The notes under the pieces are model-generated. The model was not told where the DNA came from and did not search any database. It saw only the letters and a list, made by a program, of their open reading frames with translations. DNA of 64,000 bases from contig JAITUA010000001.1 of assembly GCA_031286615.1 (NCBI GenBank), positions 1-64,000 of the forward strand, given 5' to 3'. The DNA comes from Chryseobacterium sp. (lineage in GTDB: Bacteria > Bacteroidota > Bacteroidia > Flavobacteriales > Weeksellaceae). The position numbers and the translations under genes were made by a program. Shown here one piece after another: positions 43,268 through 52,287 of the stretch (its first letter is position 1; each line of letters begins with the position of its first letter).

Positions 43268-45415
43268 TTAAATTCTTTCAAGTTCATCCGCATTAATCGT
43301 TGTCTTGAAAGTTCCATAATTGACAATTACTTTGTTTCTGGAAATCTTTTCGATGGTTCCCACACTAGTGCTTCCCGTAATACGAACACGCTGTCCTATT
43401 TTCATCCAAATAGCTCGGTCGCTTTTACGTTGTTCTTCCAGTTTTTCATTGGTTTCTGCAATTTTTTCAATGACTTCCTCCTTTTTCAGCTGCTGAGTAA
43501 TTTTTCTCTTAACAACCTGCAGGCGTTTTGTTTCATCCTTATCATTCCCTAATTTCCTGAATTTCTCCTGCTCAAGAAGCTTTACAAAGTCTTTTACAAC
43601 ATCTTTTCTGGATTTTCCCTTTGTATAACTATCGATGAACGTTTCAATCTTATTCCCGAACTGAAGCTTGCGGTGTTCCTCTTCATATAATTTCTGGAAA
43701 TTGAACAGTTTCTGCTGAAGCTGATCATTCAGTTTCTGAAGATTGTCACGCTTATCTTCTACAGATTCTTTTCTTTCTGCAAGATCGGATTTCAGTTTTT
43801 CAACTTCAAATTTCTCCTGCTGCAGTTTTACAATGGTCTTGTCAAGATTCACAATATCATGTTCTACCTTTTTCTTGGCAGAATGGATGATAAATCTTGG
43901 AATTTTATTCTTTTCTGCAACTTCAAAGGTAAATGAACTTCCTGCCTGACCTACTTCCAGTTTATACATTGGCTCCAGTGTTTCTTCATTGAAGAGCATG
44001 GCTGCATTCTGGGCATTGGGAAGCTGTTCTATCACCAGCTTAATGTTGGTGTAGTGAGTTGTAATAATGGCGAAACTCTTTTTATCATAGAAAAACTCCA
44101 TGAAACTTTCTGCCAGAGCACCTCCCAATTCCGGATCAGAACCGGTACCAAATTCATCAATCAGTAAAAGCGTATTGGCATCAGCCTCACGGATAATTCC
44201 GGACATTTTCTTCAATCTTGATGAATAGGTGGATAGATGGTTTTCAATGGATTGATTATCACCAATATCAGTCATGATCTTCTCAAAGAAAAACATTTCA
44301 GATTTGGGATGAACCGGAACCAGAATACCACTTTGAATCATCAGCTGTAATAGCCCTACCGTTTTCAGGGTAATTGATTTTCCACCGGCATTAGGCCCGG
44401 AAATACAAATGATCCTGTTATGTTCCGTTAAAGCAAGAGTCTGAGGGTGAATCGTTTTATTCTCTACTTTATTTCTCAGCCATAATAAGGGATGGTAGGC
44501 ATCTTTAAGTTTCAATGTCTTATGACGGTTGATCTTTGGAAGAATCCCGTTTACTAAATCAGCAAACTTAGCTTTCGCTCTTGTAAGATCAAGATCAAAA
44601 ATATAAACCTGATATCGCCATAGCTGAGGTTGAAACTCTGCCAGTTCCGCGGTAAGCTGTCGGAGAACTTTGTCGATTTCTTTTTTCTCTTCCTCTTCAC
44701 TTTCACGAAGTTTGAAGTAATGCTTTACAACACTGTCCGGCTGAATGTATGTAATGGAACCTGTTTTGGAAATTCCAAGCGTTCTTCCGGGCACTCTTTT
44801 TTTGAATCCCGATTTTACAGCCAGAACCCTTTGGTCATCAATAATTGTTTCCCGTATATCATCCAAAAAGTCACTTTGTCCATACGTGGTAAGTGCGCGG
44901 TTGAAATTTTCCTGGATCGCTTTTTTAGCAAGCTGAATTTCAGTTCTTATACCCTTCAAAGCTGGAGAAGCTTCATTTTTTACCTCACCAAAACGGTTAA
45001 AAACCTTATCTACTTTATCAATGATCTCTTTTCTGAATTCCAGTACAGAAACCTCTTCTAATAGTGTAGGAAATGTTTCCGGCATGGTAGGGAAGAACTT
45101 CTGCAGTTTTCCGATTTGTTCCGTGATGGTTTTTATTTTGATGAAAGCAGCATTTTCCAAACGGTAGTTTTCAATCAGCATCAATTTCAGCTCACTTTCA
45201 ATATCTTCATATTCATCAAACGGAATCGCATTTGAACTTTCAAAACTCGACAGATATTCCGACGTTTTTTTTAACGAAAGTTCCGCCTCGTCTATTTCCA
45301 TTGGGCGAAGTTGAAGAATTTTTTCTCTTGTTTTCGGAGAATACGCAAATGGGGAGATTTCCGCGAGCAATTGCGGAAACTCTAATTCGTCTAAATCTTC
45401 TTTATCTATATACAC
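43268..45415 (-). CDS. mutS2: MutS2 family protein lacking the Smr domain
   Basis: The 715-residue protein has the MutS2 core: Walker A ISGPNAGGKSITLKT near 330-344, LIDEFGTGSDPELGG as Walker B, a long coiled coil (about 510-640) and a KOW-like end WMKIGQRVRITGSTSVGTIEKI. The Smr nuclease domain that closes Bacillus and Thermus MutS2 is absent; the protein ends INADELERI. This is shorter than the usual ~780 residues. The start is GTG at 45415, with a -7 box four bases upstream, so it may be leaderless. Role in recombination control is inferred from the family. Confidence 0.9.
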   Translation of the reverse strand: MYIDKEDLDELEFPQLLAEISPFAYSPKTREKILQLRPMEIDEAELSLKKTSEYLSSFESSNAIPFDEYEDIESELKLMLIENYRLENAAFIKIKTITEQIGKLQKFFPTMPETFPTLLEEVSVLEFRKEIIDKVDKVFNRFGEVKNEASPALKGIRTEIQLAKKAIQENFNRALTTYGQSDFLDDIRETIIDDQRVLAVKSGFKKRVPGRTLGISKTGSITYIQPDSVVKHYFKLRESEEEEKKEIDKVLRQLTAELAEFQPQLWRYQVYIFDLDLTRAKAKFADLVNGILPKINRHKTLKLKDAYHPLLWLRNKVENKTIHPQTLALTEHNRIICISGPNAGGKSITLKTVGLLQLMIQSGILVPVHPKSEMFFFEKIMTDIGDNQSIENHLSTYSSRLKKMSGIIREADANTLLLIDEFGTGSDPELGGALAESFMEFFYDKKSFAIITTHYTNIKLVIEQLPNAQNAAMLFNEETLEPMYKLEVGQAGSSFTFEVAEKNKIPRFIIHSAKKKVEHDIVNLDKTIVKLQQEKFEVEKLKSDLAERKESVEDKRDNLQKLNDQLQQKLFNFQKLYEEEHRKLQFGNKIETFIDSYTKGKSRKDVVKDFVKLLEQEKFRKLGNDKDETKRLQVVKRKITQQLKKEEVIEKIAETNEKLEEQRKSDRAIWMKIGQRVRITGSTSVGTIEKISRNKVIVNYGTFKTTINADELERI

Positions 45416-45419
45416 AGTG

Positions 45420-45427
45420 CAAATTTA
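45420..45427 (-). promoter_or_regulatory. -7 element before the mutS2 GTG
   Basis: TAAATTTG on the minus strand matches the consensus and ends four bases before the GTG start at 45415. No -33 TTG was found at the usual spacing. Confidence 0.42.
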
Positions 45428-45605
45428 GTGAGAATTTTGATTATTACGTATATCTGAGAGATTTACAGAATAAATTAACTTTGAATTGATGAGTATTTTA
45501 AGCCATTACTATAAAATAAAGAAGAATTAATAGGGAAATGAAAAGAAACTTTTATTTTGAGAATCAGTTTTAAAAGCAGAATAGTTATTGCTAAAATGAA
45601 AAAAG

Positions 45606-45637
45606 TTTGAACGGATAGTGCTTATAGCGTATATTTA
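45606..45637 (+). promoter_or_regulatory. Promoter of the basic secreted protein gene
   Basis: TTTG (45606-45609), 20 bases, TATATTTA (45630-45637) fits the consensus with one mismatch in the last base. It precedes the ATG at 45660. Confidence 0.5.
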
Positions 45638-45659
45638 TTGCACTAATTAAATTATAACC

Positions 45660-45998
45660 ATGAAAAATGTACTGCTTGCTCTTCTTTTCCTTTCGGCAGG
45701 AGCTCAGGCTCAGGCCCAAATTCAAAATAAAGAGATTGAAAAAGTTGAGAAAAAACCTAATAGCAGGAAAACCAAAAAAGCTGGCAATAAAAAGCTTTCA
45801 GTAAAAAAATTAAAAAATAAAGTAGGCTATCATCATAAAAAAGCTGATCCTTATAAAATAGAACAGAAAAAAAGCAGTGATAAAAATGAGTCTATTGTCA
45901 TTTATGAAAGAAGTTATTCTGTAAAATACGGAGTGTATTTATTTATGAATACAGACAGGAATGAGTTTTCAGAAACTTTGGCGTTAAGAGGCTTATGA
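45660..45998 (+). CDS. Small lysine-rich secreted protein
   Basis: The 112-residue protein has a signal peptide (MKNVLLALLFLSAGAQA) and a mature part that is extremely basic (KKPNSRKTKKAGNKKLSVKK near 32-51), then a less basic C-terminal third. No family was recognised. A promoter of fair quality precedes it. The charge suggests binding to an anionic surface, but this is inference. Confidence 0.6.
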   Translation: MKNVLLALLFLSAGAQAQAQIQNKEIEKVEKKPNSRKTKKAGNKKLSVKKLKNKVGYHHKKADPYKIEQKKSSDKNESIVIYERSYSVKYGVYLFMNTDRNEFSETLALRGL

Positions 45999-46042
45999 AA
46001 TAATTAAAATAACAGTATACAAGTACTTATTCTATCTGACCA

Positions 46043-46546
46043 ATGAAACTGGAAACCACAAGGTTGATTTTAAAAGGAATCAATGAAAACCATACAGAAG
46101 ATATTTTAAAAATCCGAAGCAATCCGGAGGTCAATAAATTTGTGAAAAGGGTTTCACCGAAGACAAACTATGATGCTCTTCAGTTTATTTTAACGATTAA
46201 GGAAAAGGTTCAAAACAATCAAACTGTATATTGGGGAATTTCTCTAAAAGATCAGCCGAATCTTATTGGAACAATCTGTCTTTGGAATTTTTCTGAGGAT
46301 CGGAAAACAGCAGAAGTTGGTTATGAATTACTGCCGGAATATCACAGACAGGGAATAATGTCTGAAGCGTTGAAAGCGGTTTTAGATTTTGGATTTAACG
46401 AATTGCATTTACAGGAAATTGTAGCGATTACCAATACATTCAATGAAAATTCAAAAGGACTTCTTGTAAAAAATGATTTTATTTTGCTGGAGGGAGAGAA
46501 AGATGAAGGTTTTCCGGATAACATTATTTTTAGTTTAAAAAGATAG
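46043..46546 (+). CDS. RimJ/RimL-type GNAT acetyltransferase
   Basis: The 167-residue protein has the GNAT layout of ribosomal-protein N-acetyltransferases: TRLILKGINENHTEDILKIR at the start, AEVGYELLPEYHRQGIMSEALKAVLDFGF as the acetyl-CoA block, and NENSKGLLVKNDF near the end. The substrate is unknown. It stands alone between two unrelated plus-strand genes. Confidence 0.85.
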   Translation: MKLETTRLILKGINENHTEDILKIRSNPEVNKFVKRVSPKTNYDALQFILTIKEKVQNNQTVYWGISLKDQPNLIGTICLWNFSEDRKTAEVGYELLPEYHRQGIMSEALKAVLDFGFNELHLQEIVAITNTFNENSKGLLVKNDFILLEGEKDEGFPDNIIFSLKR

Positions 46547-46616
46547 ACCGCCGGATAATGGGGAAATATAAAATCTGACAGGTTTTTTCTATCTTTATCA
46601 CCGATTGAAATTATAT

Positions 46617-47621
46617 ATGAAAAATGAAATAAAATCTTTAACGGGGCTTAGAGGGGTTGTTGCATTATGGGTAGCTTTTTTTCATTTTAGTTTTTTTAGG
46701 AATGAATTCATTCAGGATATAGTAGGGAAGGGATATGTAGCAGTTGATATCTTTTTTGTACTAAGTGCTTTTTTATTGACTGTTTCTTATGCGGGAAAAT
46801 TTAAAGAACTGAATTATAAAATAATAGAGATTTTTTATAAAAAAAGAATCAATAGAATTTATCCTGTATACATTATATCAGTCATTTTTATTGTGTTGTT
46901 TTTAGAGAAAAGTACTATCACCGGATTCTTTATAAATGCCACATTATTACAATGCTTTTTTAATCCTGATTATCTGCTGAATGTCGTCTATTGGTCACTC
47001 AGTACAGAATGGGTTTGCTATCTGATTTTTCCTTTTATGCTGTGGTTTGTCCTGCATTATAAGATCCGAAGTGAAGTTTTGATTATTGCAAGTTTGGTTT
47101 TGAGGTTTGTACTTCCTTATTTACCCGGCCACTTATACATAGGCTCTGAGCATCCCATGGAAATAGGAGAACCACCAAGATATCTTGATCTTCCTTATGG
47201 TCTTGTTTCTTTATTAAGAACAATTTCCTCATATTTTCTTGGAATTGGAGTTGCTCTTTTGCCACAATTTAAAATGAAAAAAGGAAATCTCATTATTTAT
47301 ATCATTCTTATATTGTTTGTATCCATGCTGTTTGTGGAAAAAGGACTGTTGTTTATTCCTTTATTGTCAGCATTTATGATAAAATATCTGTATGAAGGAA
47401 AGCAAAACTATGTAAAAACATTTTTAGAAACCAAGGCGATTTATCTCCTGGGAAATATCTCTTATTCATTATATATTATCCATTATCTTGTGAAGAAGCA
47501 GGATCTTGTTATTGTACATTCTTACCATCTTAATAATCTGTTGTTAATATCTCTTTCATTATTGCTGTCCTATATTTCTTACATGCTGATCGAAAGAAAA
47601 CTGAAGATATTTAAAGTATAA
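46617..47621 (+). CDS. Acyltransferase family 3 membrane protein (OafA-like)
   Basis: The start is ATG 46617; an upstream TTG (46605) would add four residues. The 334-residue protein has about ten membrane helices and the family N-terminus [21 protein letters not shown] with the RGVVAL and active-site His of this class. [17 protein letters not shown] is the typical late segment. Members O-acetylate lipopolysaccharide, polysaccharide or small molecules. Confidence 0.85.
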   Translation: MKNEIKSLTGLRGVVALWVAFFHFSFFRNEFIQDIVGKGYVAVDIFFVLSAFLLTVSYAGKFKELNYKIIEIFYKKRINRIYPVYIISVIFIVLFLEKSTITGFFINATLLQCFFNPDYLLNVVYWSLSTEWVCYLIFPFMLWFVLHYKIRSEVLIIASLVLRFVLPYLPGHLYIGSEHPMEIGEPPRYLDLPYGLVSLLRTISSYFLGIGVALLPQFKMKKGNLIIYIILILFVSMLFVEKGLLFIPLLSAFMIKYLYEGKQNYVKTFLETKAIYLLGNISYSLYIIHYLVKKQDLVIVHSYHLNNLLLISLSLLLSYISYMLIERKLKIFKV

Positions 47622-47645
47622 TATAGACTCTTATTTTAATATTAT

Positions 47646-47653
47646 TATTTTTG
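47646..47653 (+). promoter_or_regulatory. -7 element directly before ung
   Basis: TATTTTTG ends four bases before the ung ATG, a perfect -7 match. A leaderless ung mRNA is likely if it is active. No -33 box is at the right distance. Confidence 0.45.
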
Positions 47654-47657
47654 CAGT

Positions 47658-48299
47658 ATGACGTGGACAGAAATTTTAGCACCTATAAAGAGTACAGAAT
47701 ACTTTACAACCCTTTGGGAGAAAGTAAAGAATGAATATGCAACAACTAAAGTCTTTCCACCGAAAAATCAGATTTTCAGAGCGCTGGAACTGACGGCTTT
47801 TGATGATGTTGAGGTCGTTATTATTGGTCAGGATCCTTACCATAATGATTTTCAGGCAAATGGTTTGTGCTTTTCTGTTTCTGAACAGGTTGCTGCACCG
47901 CCATCACTTAAGAATATTTTTATTGAGTTAAAAGATGATTTAGGAGTCGTAAGAACTTCCAAAGAACTGGATGACTGGGGAAGACAAGGCGTTTTGCTGT
48001 TGAATGCAACGTTAACGGTTCGCGCTCATTCTCCCAATTCCCATAAAGATCTGGGTTGGGAAAAATTTACCAACTTTATCATTAAAGAAATTTCAGACAA
48101 AAAAGAGAATGTAGTTTTTGTTTTGTGGGGCGCTTTTGCACAAAAAAAAGCCGAACTCATAGATCCGGCTAAGCATTTTATTCTGAAATCGGCACACCCT
48201 TCACCATTTTCTGTGCACAGAGGTTTTTTTGGAAGCAAGCCTTTCTCAAAAATTAATGAATATCTTGTTTATAAAGGCAAGAAGCCTATTTCTTGGTAG
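47658..48299 (+). CDS. ung: Uracil-DNA glycosylase, family 1
   Basis: The 213-residue enzyme removes uracil from DNA. Catalytic motif GQDPYHN (about 55-61, within VVIIGQDPYHNDFQANGLCFS) and the DNA-intercalation motif HPSPFSVHRGF are both present and correctly spaced. Its last 14 bases overlap the end of the convergent lipoprotein gene. Confidence 0.95.
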   Translation: MTWTEILAPIKSTEYFTTLWEKVKNEYATTKVFPPKNQIFRALELTAFDDVEVVIIGQDPYHNDFQANGLCFSVSEQVAAPPSLKNIFIELKDDLGVVRTSKELDDWGRQGVLLLNATLTVRAHSPNSHKDLGWEKFTNFIIKEISDKKENVVFVLWGAFAQKKAELIDPAKHFILKSAHPSPFSVHRGFFGSKPFSKINEYLVYKGKKPISW

Positions 48300-48795
48300 A
48301 ATTAGTTGACTGATCCGCCTTTTTTATTGTAATCCCGATTTTATACTTTCCGGTCAGTGCTTTTGCGCCATCCTGTGATTTTGGGGTTGGGGCAACATCT
48401 TGTAGTGTAAGAATATATCCATTGAATTCTGCCGACTGGTGATAATCTTTTCCTGGATAATCTGCGCTGGCCAGGTTCAGGGTCATTGGTCGTGTAGAAG
48501 TTCCCATTACCTCCACCTGAGCAAGAGCAACGCCGGCCCAGATACAATTGGCTCCTTCCGGACAGCGGCTGTCTTCAGAAACCCCTTTGAATGTCACATT
48601 CATCTGGTATTCTCTTAAGAACTTATTTTCTCCTTCACTAAGGTAGAGAACGCCGTCTTTCTGATCATTAGAATTCATAGCTTTTGGATTGGTTTGCATT
48701 TCAGAAGCTTTTGTATTAATCCTGGATTTCTTTTGGGCATCGCATCCCGTTAATGCAAATATTCCCAGACTGAGTATGATAACTTTATGGAACAT
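48286..48795 (-). CDS. Small lipoprotein, function unknown
   Basis: The 169-residue protein has a lipoprotein signal (MFHKVIILSLGIFALTGC, Cys18). The mature part starts DAQKKSRINTK and includes FKGVSEDSRCPEGANCIWAGVA, a two-cysteine segment. No family was recognised with confidence. Its 3' end overlaps ung by 14 bases on the opposite strand. The DUF456 gene lies 17 bases upstream, so both may be co-transcribed. Confidence 0.7.
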   Translation of the reverse strand: MFHKVIILSLGIFALTGCDAQKKSRINTKASEMQTNPKAMNSNDQKDGVLYLSEGENKFLREYQMNVTFKGVSEDSRCPEGANCIWAGVALAQVEVMGTSTRPMTLNLASADYPGKDYHQSAEFNGYILTLQDVAPTPKSQDGAKALTGKYKIGITIKKADQSTNSTKK

Positions 48796-48812
48796 AGTTT
48801 CTTATATTTTAA

Positions 48813-49304
48813 TTAAATAACGTTAAACATATTTAGAAGTACTACCAAAAACATTGCCACTCCTACCACAAAACTGAATCCGGTTCCATAAATAAATCCA
48901 ATCAGTGCCCCTTTGGTAGATTGTAAGGCTTTATTCATATCCTTACTGTCATGAAGTAATTCACCAATAAATACACCCGCAAACATTCCGATAAGAAAGC
49001 CTAAGGGAATCGGAATAAATATACCAACAATGGTTCCTATCACAGACCCGATGCTTCCCCAACGTGTACCTCCATATTTTCTGTTGGTTTTTGCAGGAAT
49101 GACATAACTTAATACCACAGATGCTATGGCAAGAATCCCGAAAGCCCAGATATAGATCATAGGAAGATCCGCATCCGTCCCGAATTTATAGATCAGAAGT
49201 CCGCAGATGCTTAGTAAAAGCCCTGGTAAAACAGGAAGAAAAGTTCCCAATATCCCTATAAACAGAAGAATAAGGCAGAAAATATTAATAATTGTTGTAT
49301 CCAT
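48813..49304 (-). CDS. DUF456-type membrane protein
   Basis: The 163-residue protein has about four membrane helices rich in glycine and the family segments LIFIGILGTFLPVLPGLLLSICG at the start and GSVIGTIVGIFIPIPLGFLIGMFAGVFIGEL in the middle. Function is unknown. It is followed by the lipoprotein gene after 17 bases on the same strand. Confidence 0.88.
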   Translation of the reverse strand: MDTTIINIFCLILLFIGILGTFLPVLPGLLLSICGLLIYKFGTDADLPMIYIWAFGILAIASVVLSYVIPAKTNRKYGGTRWGSIGSVIGTIVGIFIPIPLGFLIGMFAGVFIGELLHDSKDMNKALQSTKGALIGFIYGTGFSFVVGVAMFLVVLLNMFNVI

Positions 49305-49326
49305 TCTTTAAAATATAGATGCAATA

Positions 49327-49354
49327 TAAAAAAAGTGGCCTTATAAAAGACCAC
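49327..49354 (-). terminator. Terminator of the carboxypeptidase-regulatory lipoprotein gene
   Basis: On the minus strand GTGGTCTT and AAGGCCAC (one G-T pair) form an 8-bp stem with loop TTAT, followed by seven T. Confidence 0.75.
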
Positions 49355-49380
49355 CTTGAGAACTGAGTTATAAAATTTTA

Positions 49381-50568
49381 TTACAAATTTAAGATTACGT
49401 ATTCCAGAATCGGTCCTGCTTTACCGATATTTCCACTTGCGTGATTATGGAATGTGGTATAGTAGATATTTCCGCTGCTGGAATTTCCGGAACAAGGTCC
49501 CATGGTATCTCCATGTGCCTGATGCGCATTCCATGCATTCTGATTGATAGTAATGGTAATGTTATTTCCGCTTGCTGTGTGATGGCAAATGGTAATATGG
49601 TTATTGTTTAAAGAAGTTCCTACAGGAGTTTGCGGGGCAGAAGGGTTTGTATAATGTCCTGTTCTTATCATCAGTGGCTCGTTGCCCTTCTGTACAAGAA
49701 CATCCCAGAATGCGGGATCATAGTTTTGAATTTTCTCCCATGAACCCATATCATAGTCAATGTCTAATGTATTAAACCCTAGTGCGGTTGCCAATGCAGG
49801 ATTTGAAACACTACAGCCGGTATAGGCGCCTGCAGCTCCAATGTCTTTCAGGCAAAGAAGATTATCATTGATAAAACCTCCAGGAGCATTACAGCTTGTA
49901 GTATTTGTATTTCCACCTACCAGATAAGCCGAAGCCCAGTCTGAGCTGTAAAGACTTCCGCCATTGCTTACAAAAGTAGAAAGATTGGAATATACATTAT
50001 TGTCATTGCTTGGCGATGAAGTGCCGGTTTGTGCATAAGTACGGGAGCCGCAATTCAGGAAGATAATATCATACTGGGAAATGGTATTGATGTTTTTTAA
50101 GTCCTGATAAGTAATTTCAGTAGCAGTATATCCAAGAGAACTTATGATCGCTTCAATTTCATCATAACTTCCTTTTATATACGCCATTTTTGCGATTTGA
50201 TCCAATTTTGAATCCGTTGCGGCTACAGTAACCGTTTCATTCTTTTTAATCGTAACAGGAACTTCGGATCTGAAATTTTTACCGTCACCGGTCTGAATGT
50301 GAAGCGTTGTACTGCCTTCAGGTGCTGTTAAACTGAAGCTGCCATCAGCTCCGGAATACGTATGGTAAATATTGCTCTGGCTGTCGGTAGTAAATACCAG
50401 TGCTCCTCCAATGGGCTTAGTGCCGTTTTTTGCAAATACTTTGCCTTCCACTTTTCCTGTGGAAACTACTTTAGTAGGATTTTCTTCAGGAGTAACAGAG
50501 TCGTCTCCTTTACAATTAACCAGAAGCACAAGGCTGCATAGCATAATCAACAAGTAATTTTGTTTCAT
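49381..50568 (-). CDS. Lipoprotein with CarboxypepD-regulatory, amidotransferase-like and HGD-type domains
   Basis: The 395-residue protein has a lipoprotein signal (Cys19) and three parts. Residues 38-115 form a carboxypeptidase-regulatory-like beta domain (KVEGKVFAKNGTKPIGGALV). Residues ~125-320 resemble the class I glutamine-amidotransferase-like fold (QYDIIFLNCGSRTY, FVSNGGSLYSSDWA). Residues ~325-365 carry ITICHHTASGNN and AHQAHGDTMGPC, a two-Cys HGD motif also seen in other secreted proteins. No catalytic triad for glutamine is evident, so the middle part is probably non-enzymatic. Confidence 0.72.
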   Translation of the reverse strand: MKQNYLLIMLCSLVLLVNCKGDDSVTPEENPTKVVSTGKVEGKVFAKNGTKPIGGALVFTTDSQSNIYHTYSGADGSFSLTAPEGSTTLHIQTGDGKNFRSEVPVTIKKNETVTVAATDSKLDQIAKMAYIKGSYDEIEAIISSLGYTATEITYQDLKNINTISQYDIIFLNCGSRTYAQTGTSSPSNDNNVYSNLSTFVSNGGSLYSSDWASAYLVGGNTNTTSCNAPGGFINDNLLCLKDIGAAGAYTGCSVSNPALATALGFNTLDIDYDMGSWEKIQNYDPAFWDVLVQKGNEPLMIRTGHYTNPSAPQTPVGTSLNNNHITICHHTASGNNITITINQNAWNAHQAHGDTMGPCSGNSSSGNIYYTTFHNHASGNIGKAGPILEYVILNL

Positions 50569-50600
50569 ATTTATTTGATTTTGATTGGTTTAGTTTTAAC

Positions 50601-50608
50601 CAAATTTA
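50601..50608 (-). promoter_or_regulatory. -7 element of the carboxypeptidase-regulatory lipoprotein gene
   Basis: TAAATTTG on the minus strand is a full match, 32 bases before the ATG at 50568. No -33 TTG lies at the standard spacing. Confidence 0.4.
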
Positions 50609-50828
50609 ATAATTTTTTAATATTAAAACGTTAAAATTGTAATTATTTTTAATATTATTTATTTTATTCGATTATTTGCAGTTAATTTTTTATTTATAAT
50701 TGAGGGTTGTAGAAGATTTGATATTTTATAATTTCATTCAAAAAAGAATTTTATTAAATATTTTCCGAGGAATACTCTTTGGGATGAAAATTGATTGGGA
50801 ATAGTAAAAATCATGATTCTTAATTTCA

Positions 50829-50836
50829 TAAATTTG
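50829..50836 (+). promoter_or_regulatory. -7 element directly before the MscS-type gene
   Basis: TAAATTTG ends five bases before the ATG at 50842, so the transcript would be leaderless or nearly so. No -33 TTG at the usual spacing. Confidence 0.45.
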
Positions 50837-50841
50837 CTGTA

Positions 50842-52110
50842 ATGAATGACCAGTTACAAGAAACTAAAAACTTTATACAGGAGCTGAGCGAGCAGCTTTA
50901 CATTTATATTACCCAGATATCACCTTCCGGGCTGGACTGGGTTTTCCATATTATTGTAAAATTGAGCTTACTTCTTGTTCTGTTTTTTATTACTGATTTT
51001 ATTTTTAAATTCATCATTAATTCGGTCTTCAGGTTATTTCATAATGAACAGAAATTCCCCATCTTAAAGTCTGTTTATCAAGCTAAAATCACCAACTCTG
51101 TAGCACATTTTGCAGCTTTGATTGCTGTTGCAGGCATCCAGGGATCCATATTTCCGGAAAATGCATTGCCAAAAACGACCATTTTTATTATACGGTGTCT
51201 CAATCTGGGATTGGTATTGATGTTGGCAGGAATGTTATACAGATCATTGACTGCTTTTAGAAATTATTTCAGTATTAAACAGGATTTCTATAAGATTATG
51301 GCGCTTAATGCCATTTCAGAAACTGTAAAGATTTTAGGACTTTTTATATTTACTGTAGTAGGACTTTGTGTGATTTTTGGAATCAAAGGAACCACTATTG
51401 TAGGAAGTCTTGGAGCAATTACAGCAGTGCTGGTATTGGTTTTCAGGGATACCATTTTAGGATTTGTAACAGGACTTCACGTTGCGACTTCTAAAAACCT
51501 GAAGGTAGGAGACTGGGTAAGCATTCCCAAGTATACTATTGAAGGAAATATTACGGAAATCAATCTTTTAACCACAAAGATCACCAACTTTGATAAAACG
51601 GTTTCCACTATTCCTACTTATGACTTGATGACCACAGAAATCAAGAATATGCAGGTGATGTCTGAATCCAACACAAGGAGAATAAAAAAATCAATCTACT
51701 TTAACATCAATTCTTTTAAATTTCTGACAGACGAAGATGTAGAGCGTTTAAAGGAGATCAACCTCATTTCAGATTATCTTGAAGAAAGAGCTTCTGAGAT
51801 TAAAAAAGAAAAAGAAAGCCTTGAACATAAAGATAAAGTCGTAAATGGAAGGCAGCTTACCAATATCGGTGTTTTCAGATATTATGCTCAAAAATATATT
51901 GAAAACGATCCGGACGTAGACAAAAACGGAACCCGCATGGTACGTCAATTGGATATTACTCCACAAGGACTTCCTCTTGAAGTGTATTGTTTTGCCAATG
52001 ATTCCAAATGGGAACGTTTTGAGCAGATTCAGGCCGATATTTTTGACCATTTATTGGTGGCATCCAAAGAATTTGAACTTCAGGTGATGCAGGTAAGTAT
52101 TAAAGTGTAG
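50842..52110 (+). CDS. MscS-family mechanosensitive channel (YbdG-like)
   Basis: The 422-residue protein has membrane helices near 32-52, 88-105, 112-132, 155-175 and a pore helix near 180-205 (GSLGAITAVLVLVFRDTILGFVTGLHVA), then the MscS beta domain (VGDWVSIPKYTIEGNITEINLLTTKITNFD). The C-terminal domain resembles YbdG of E. coli. It is a probable osmotic-release or stress channel in the inner membrane. Confidence 0.9.
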   Translation: MNDQLQETKNFIQELSEQLYIYITQISPSGLDWVFHIIVKLSLLLVLFFITDFIFKFIINSVFRLFHNEQKFPILKSVYQAKITNSVAHFAALIAVAGIQGSIFPENALPKTTIFIIRCLNLGLVLMLAGMLYRSLTAFRNYFSIKQDFYKIMALNAISETVKILGLFIFTVVGLCVIFGIKGTTIVGSLGAITAVLVLVFRDTILGFVTGLHVATSKNLKVGDWVSIPKYTIEGNITEINLLTTKITNFDKTVSTIPTYDLMTTEIKNMQVMSESNTRRIKKSIYFNINSFKFLTDEDVERLKEINLISDYLEERASEIKKEKESLEHKDKVVNGRQLTNIGVFRYYAQKYIENDPDVDKNGTRMVRQLDITPQGLPLEVYCFANDSKWERFEQIQADIFDHLLVASKEFELQVMQVSIKV

Positions 52111-52131
52111 AAAGGCCGGAAGAAAGAAGAG

Positions 52132-52255
52132 GGAAGCTGGAAGTTTCAGCACCTTTAAACAAATTTTAAATTAAACTTTTTAAATGATAATGAATGTAGA
52201 AGACCAATAGAAGTACAAAGTCTGGATTTATTTCCAGCCTAATGCTTCCAGCTTC
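52132..52255. repeat. Inverted GAAGCTGGAAG repeats upstream of pdxJ
   Basis: GGAAGCTGGAAG (52132-52143) and GCTTCCAGCTTC (52244-52255) lie in the 177-bp gap as inverted copies, and a similar tract lies at 15556-15582. The tract after them contains TCTAACATCT units. No gene is present between. Confidence 0.6.
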
Positions 52256-52287
52256 TAACATCTTATATCTAACATCTAAAATAAAAA

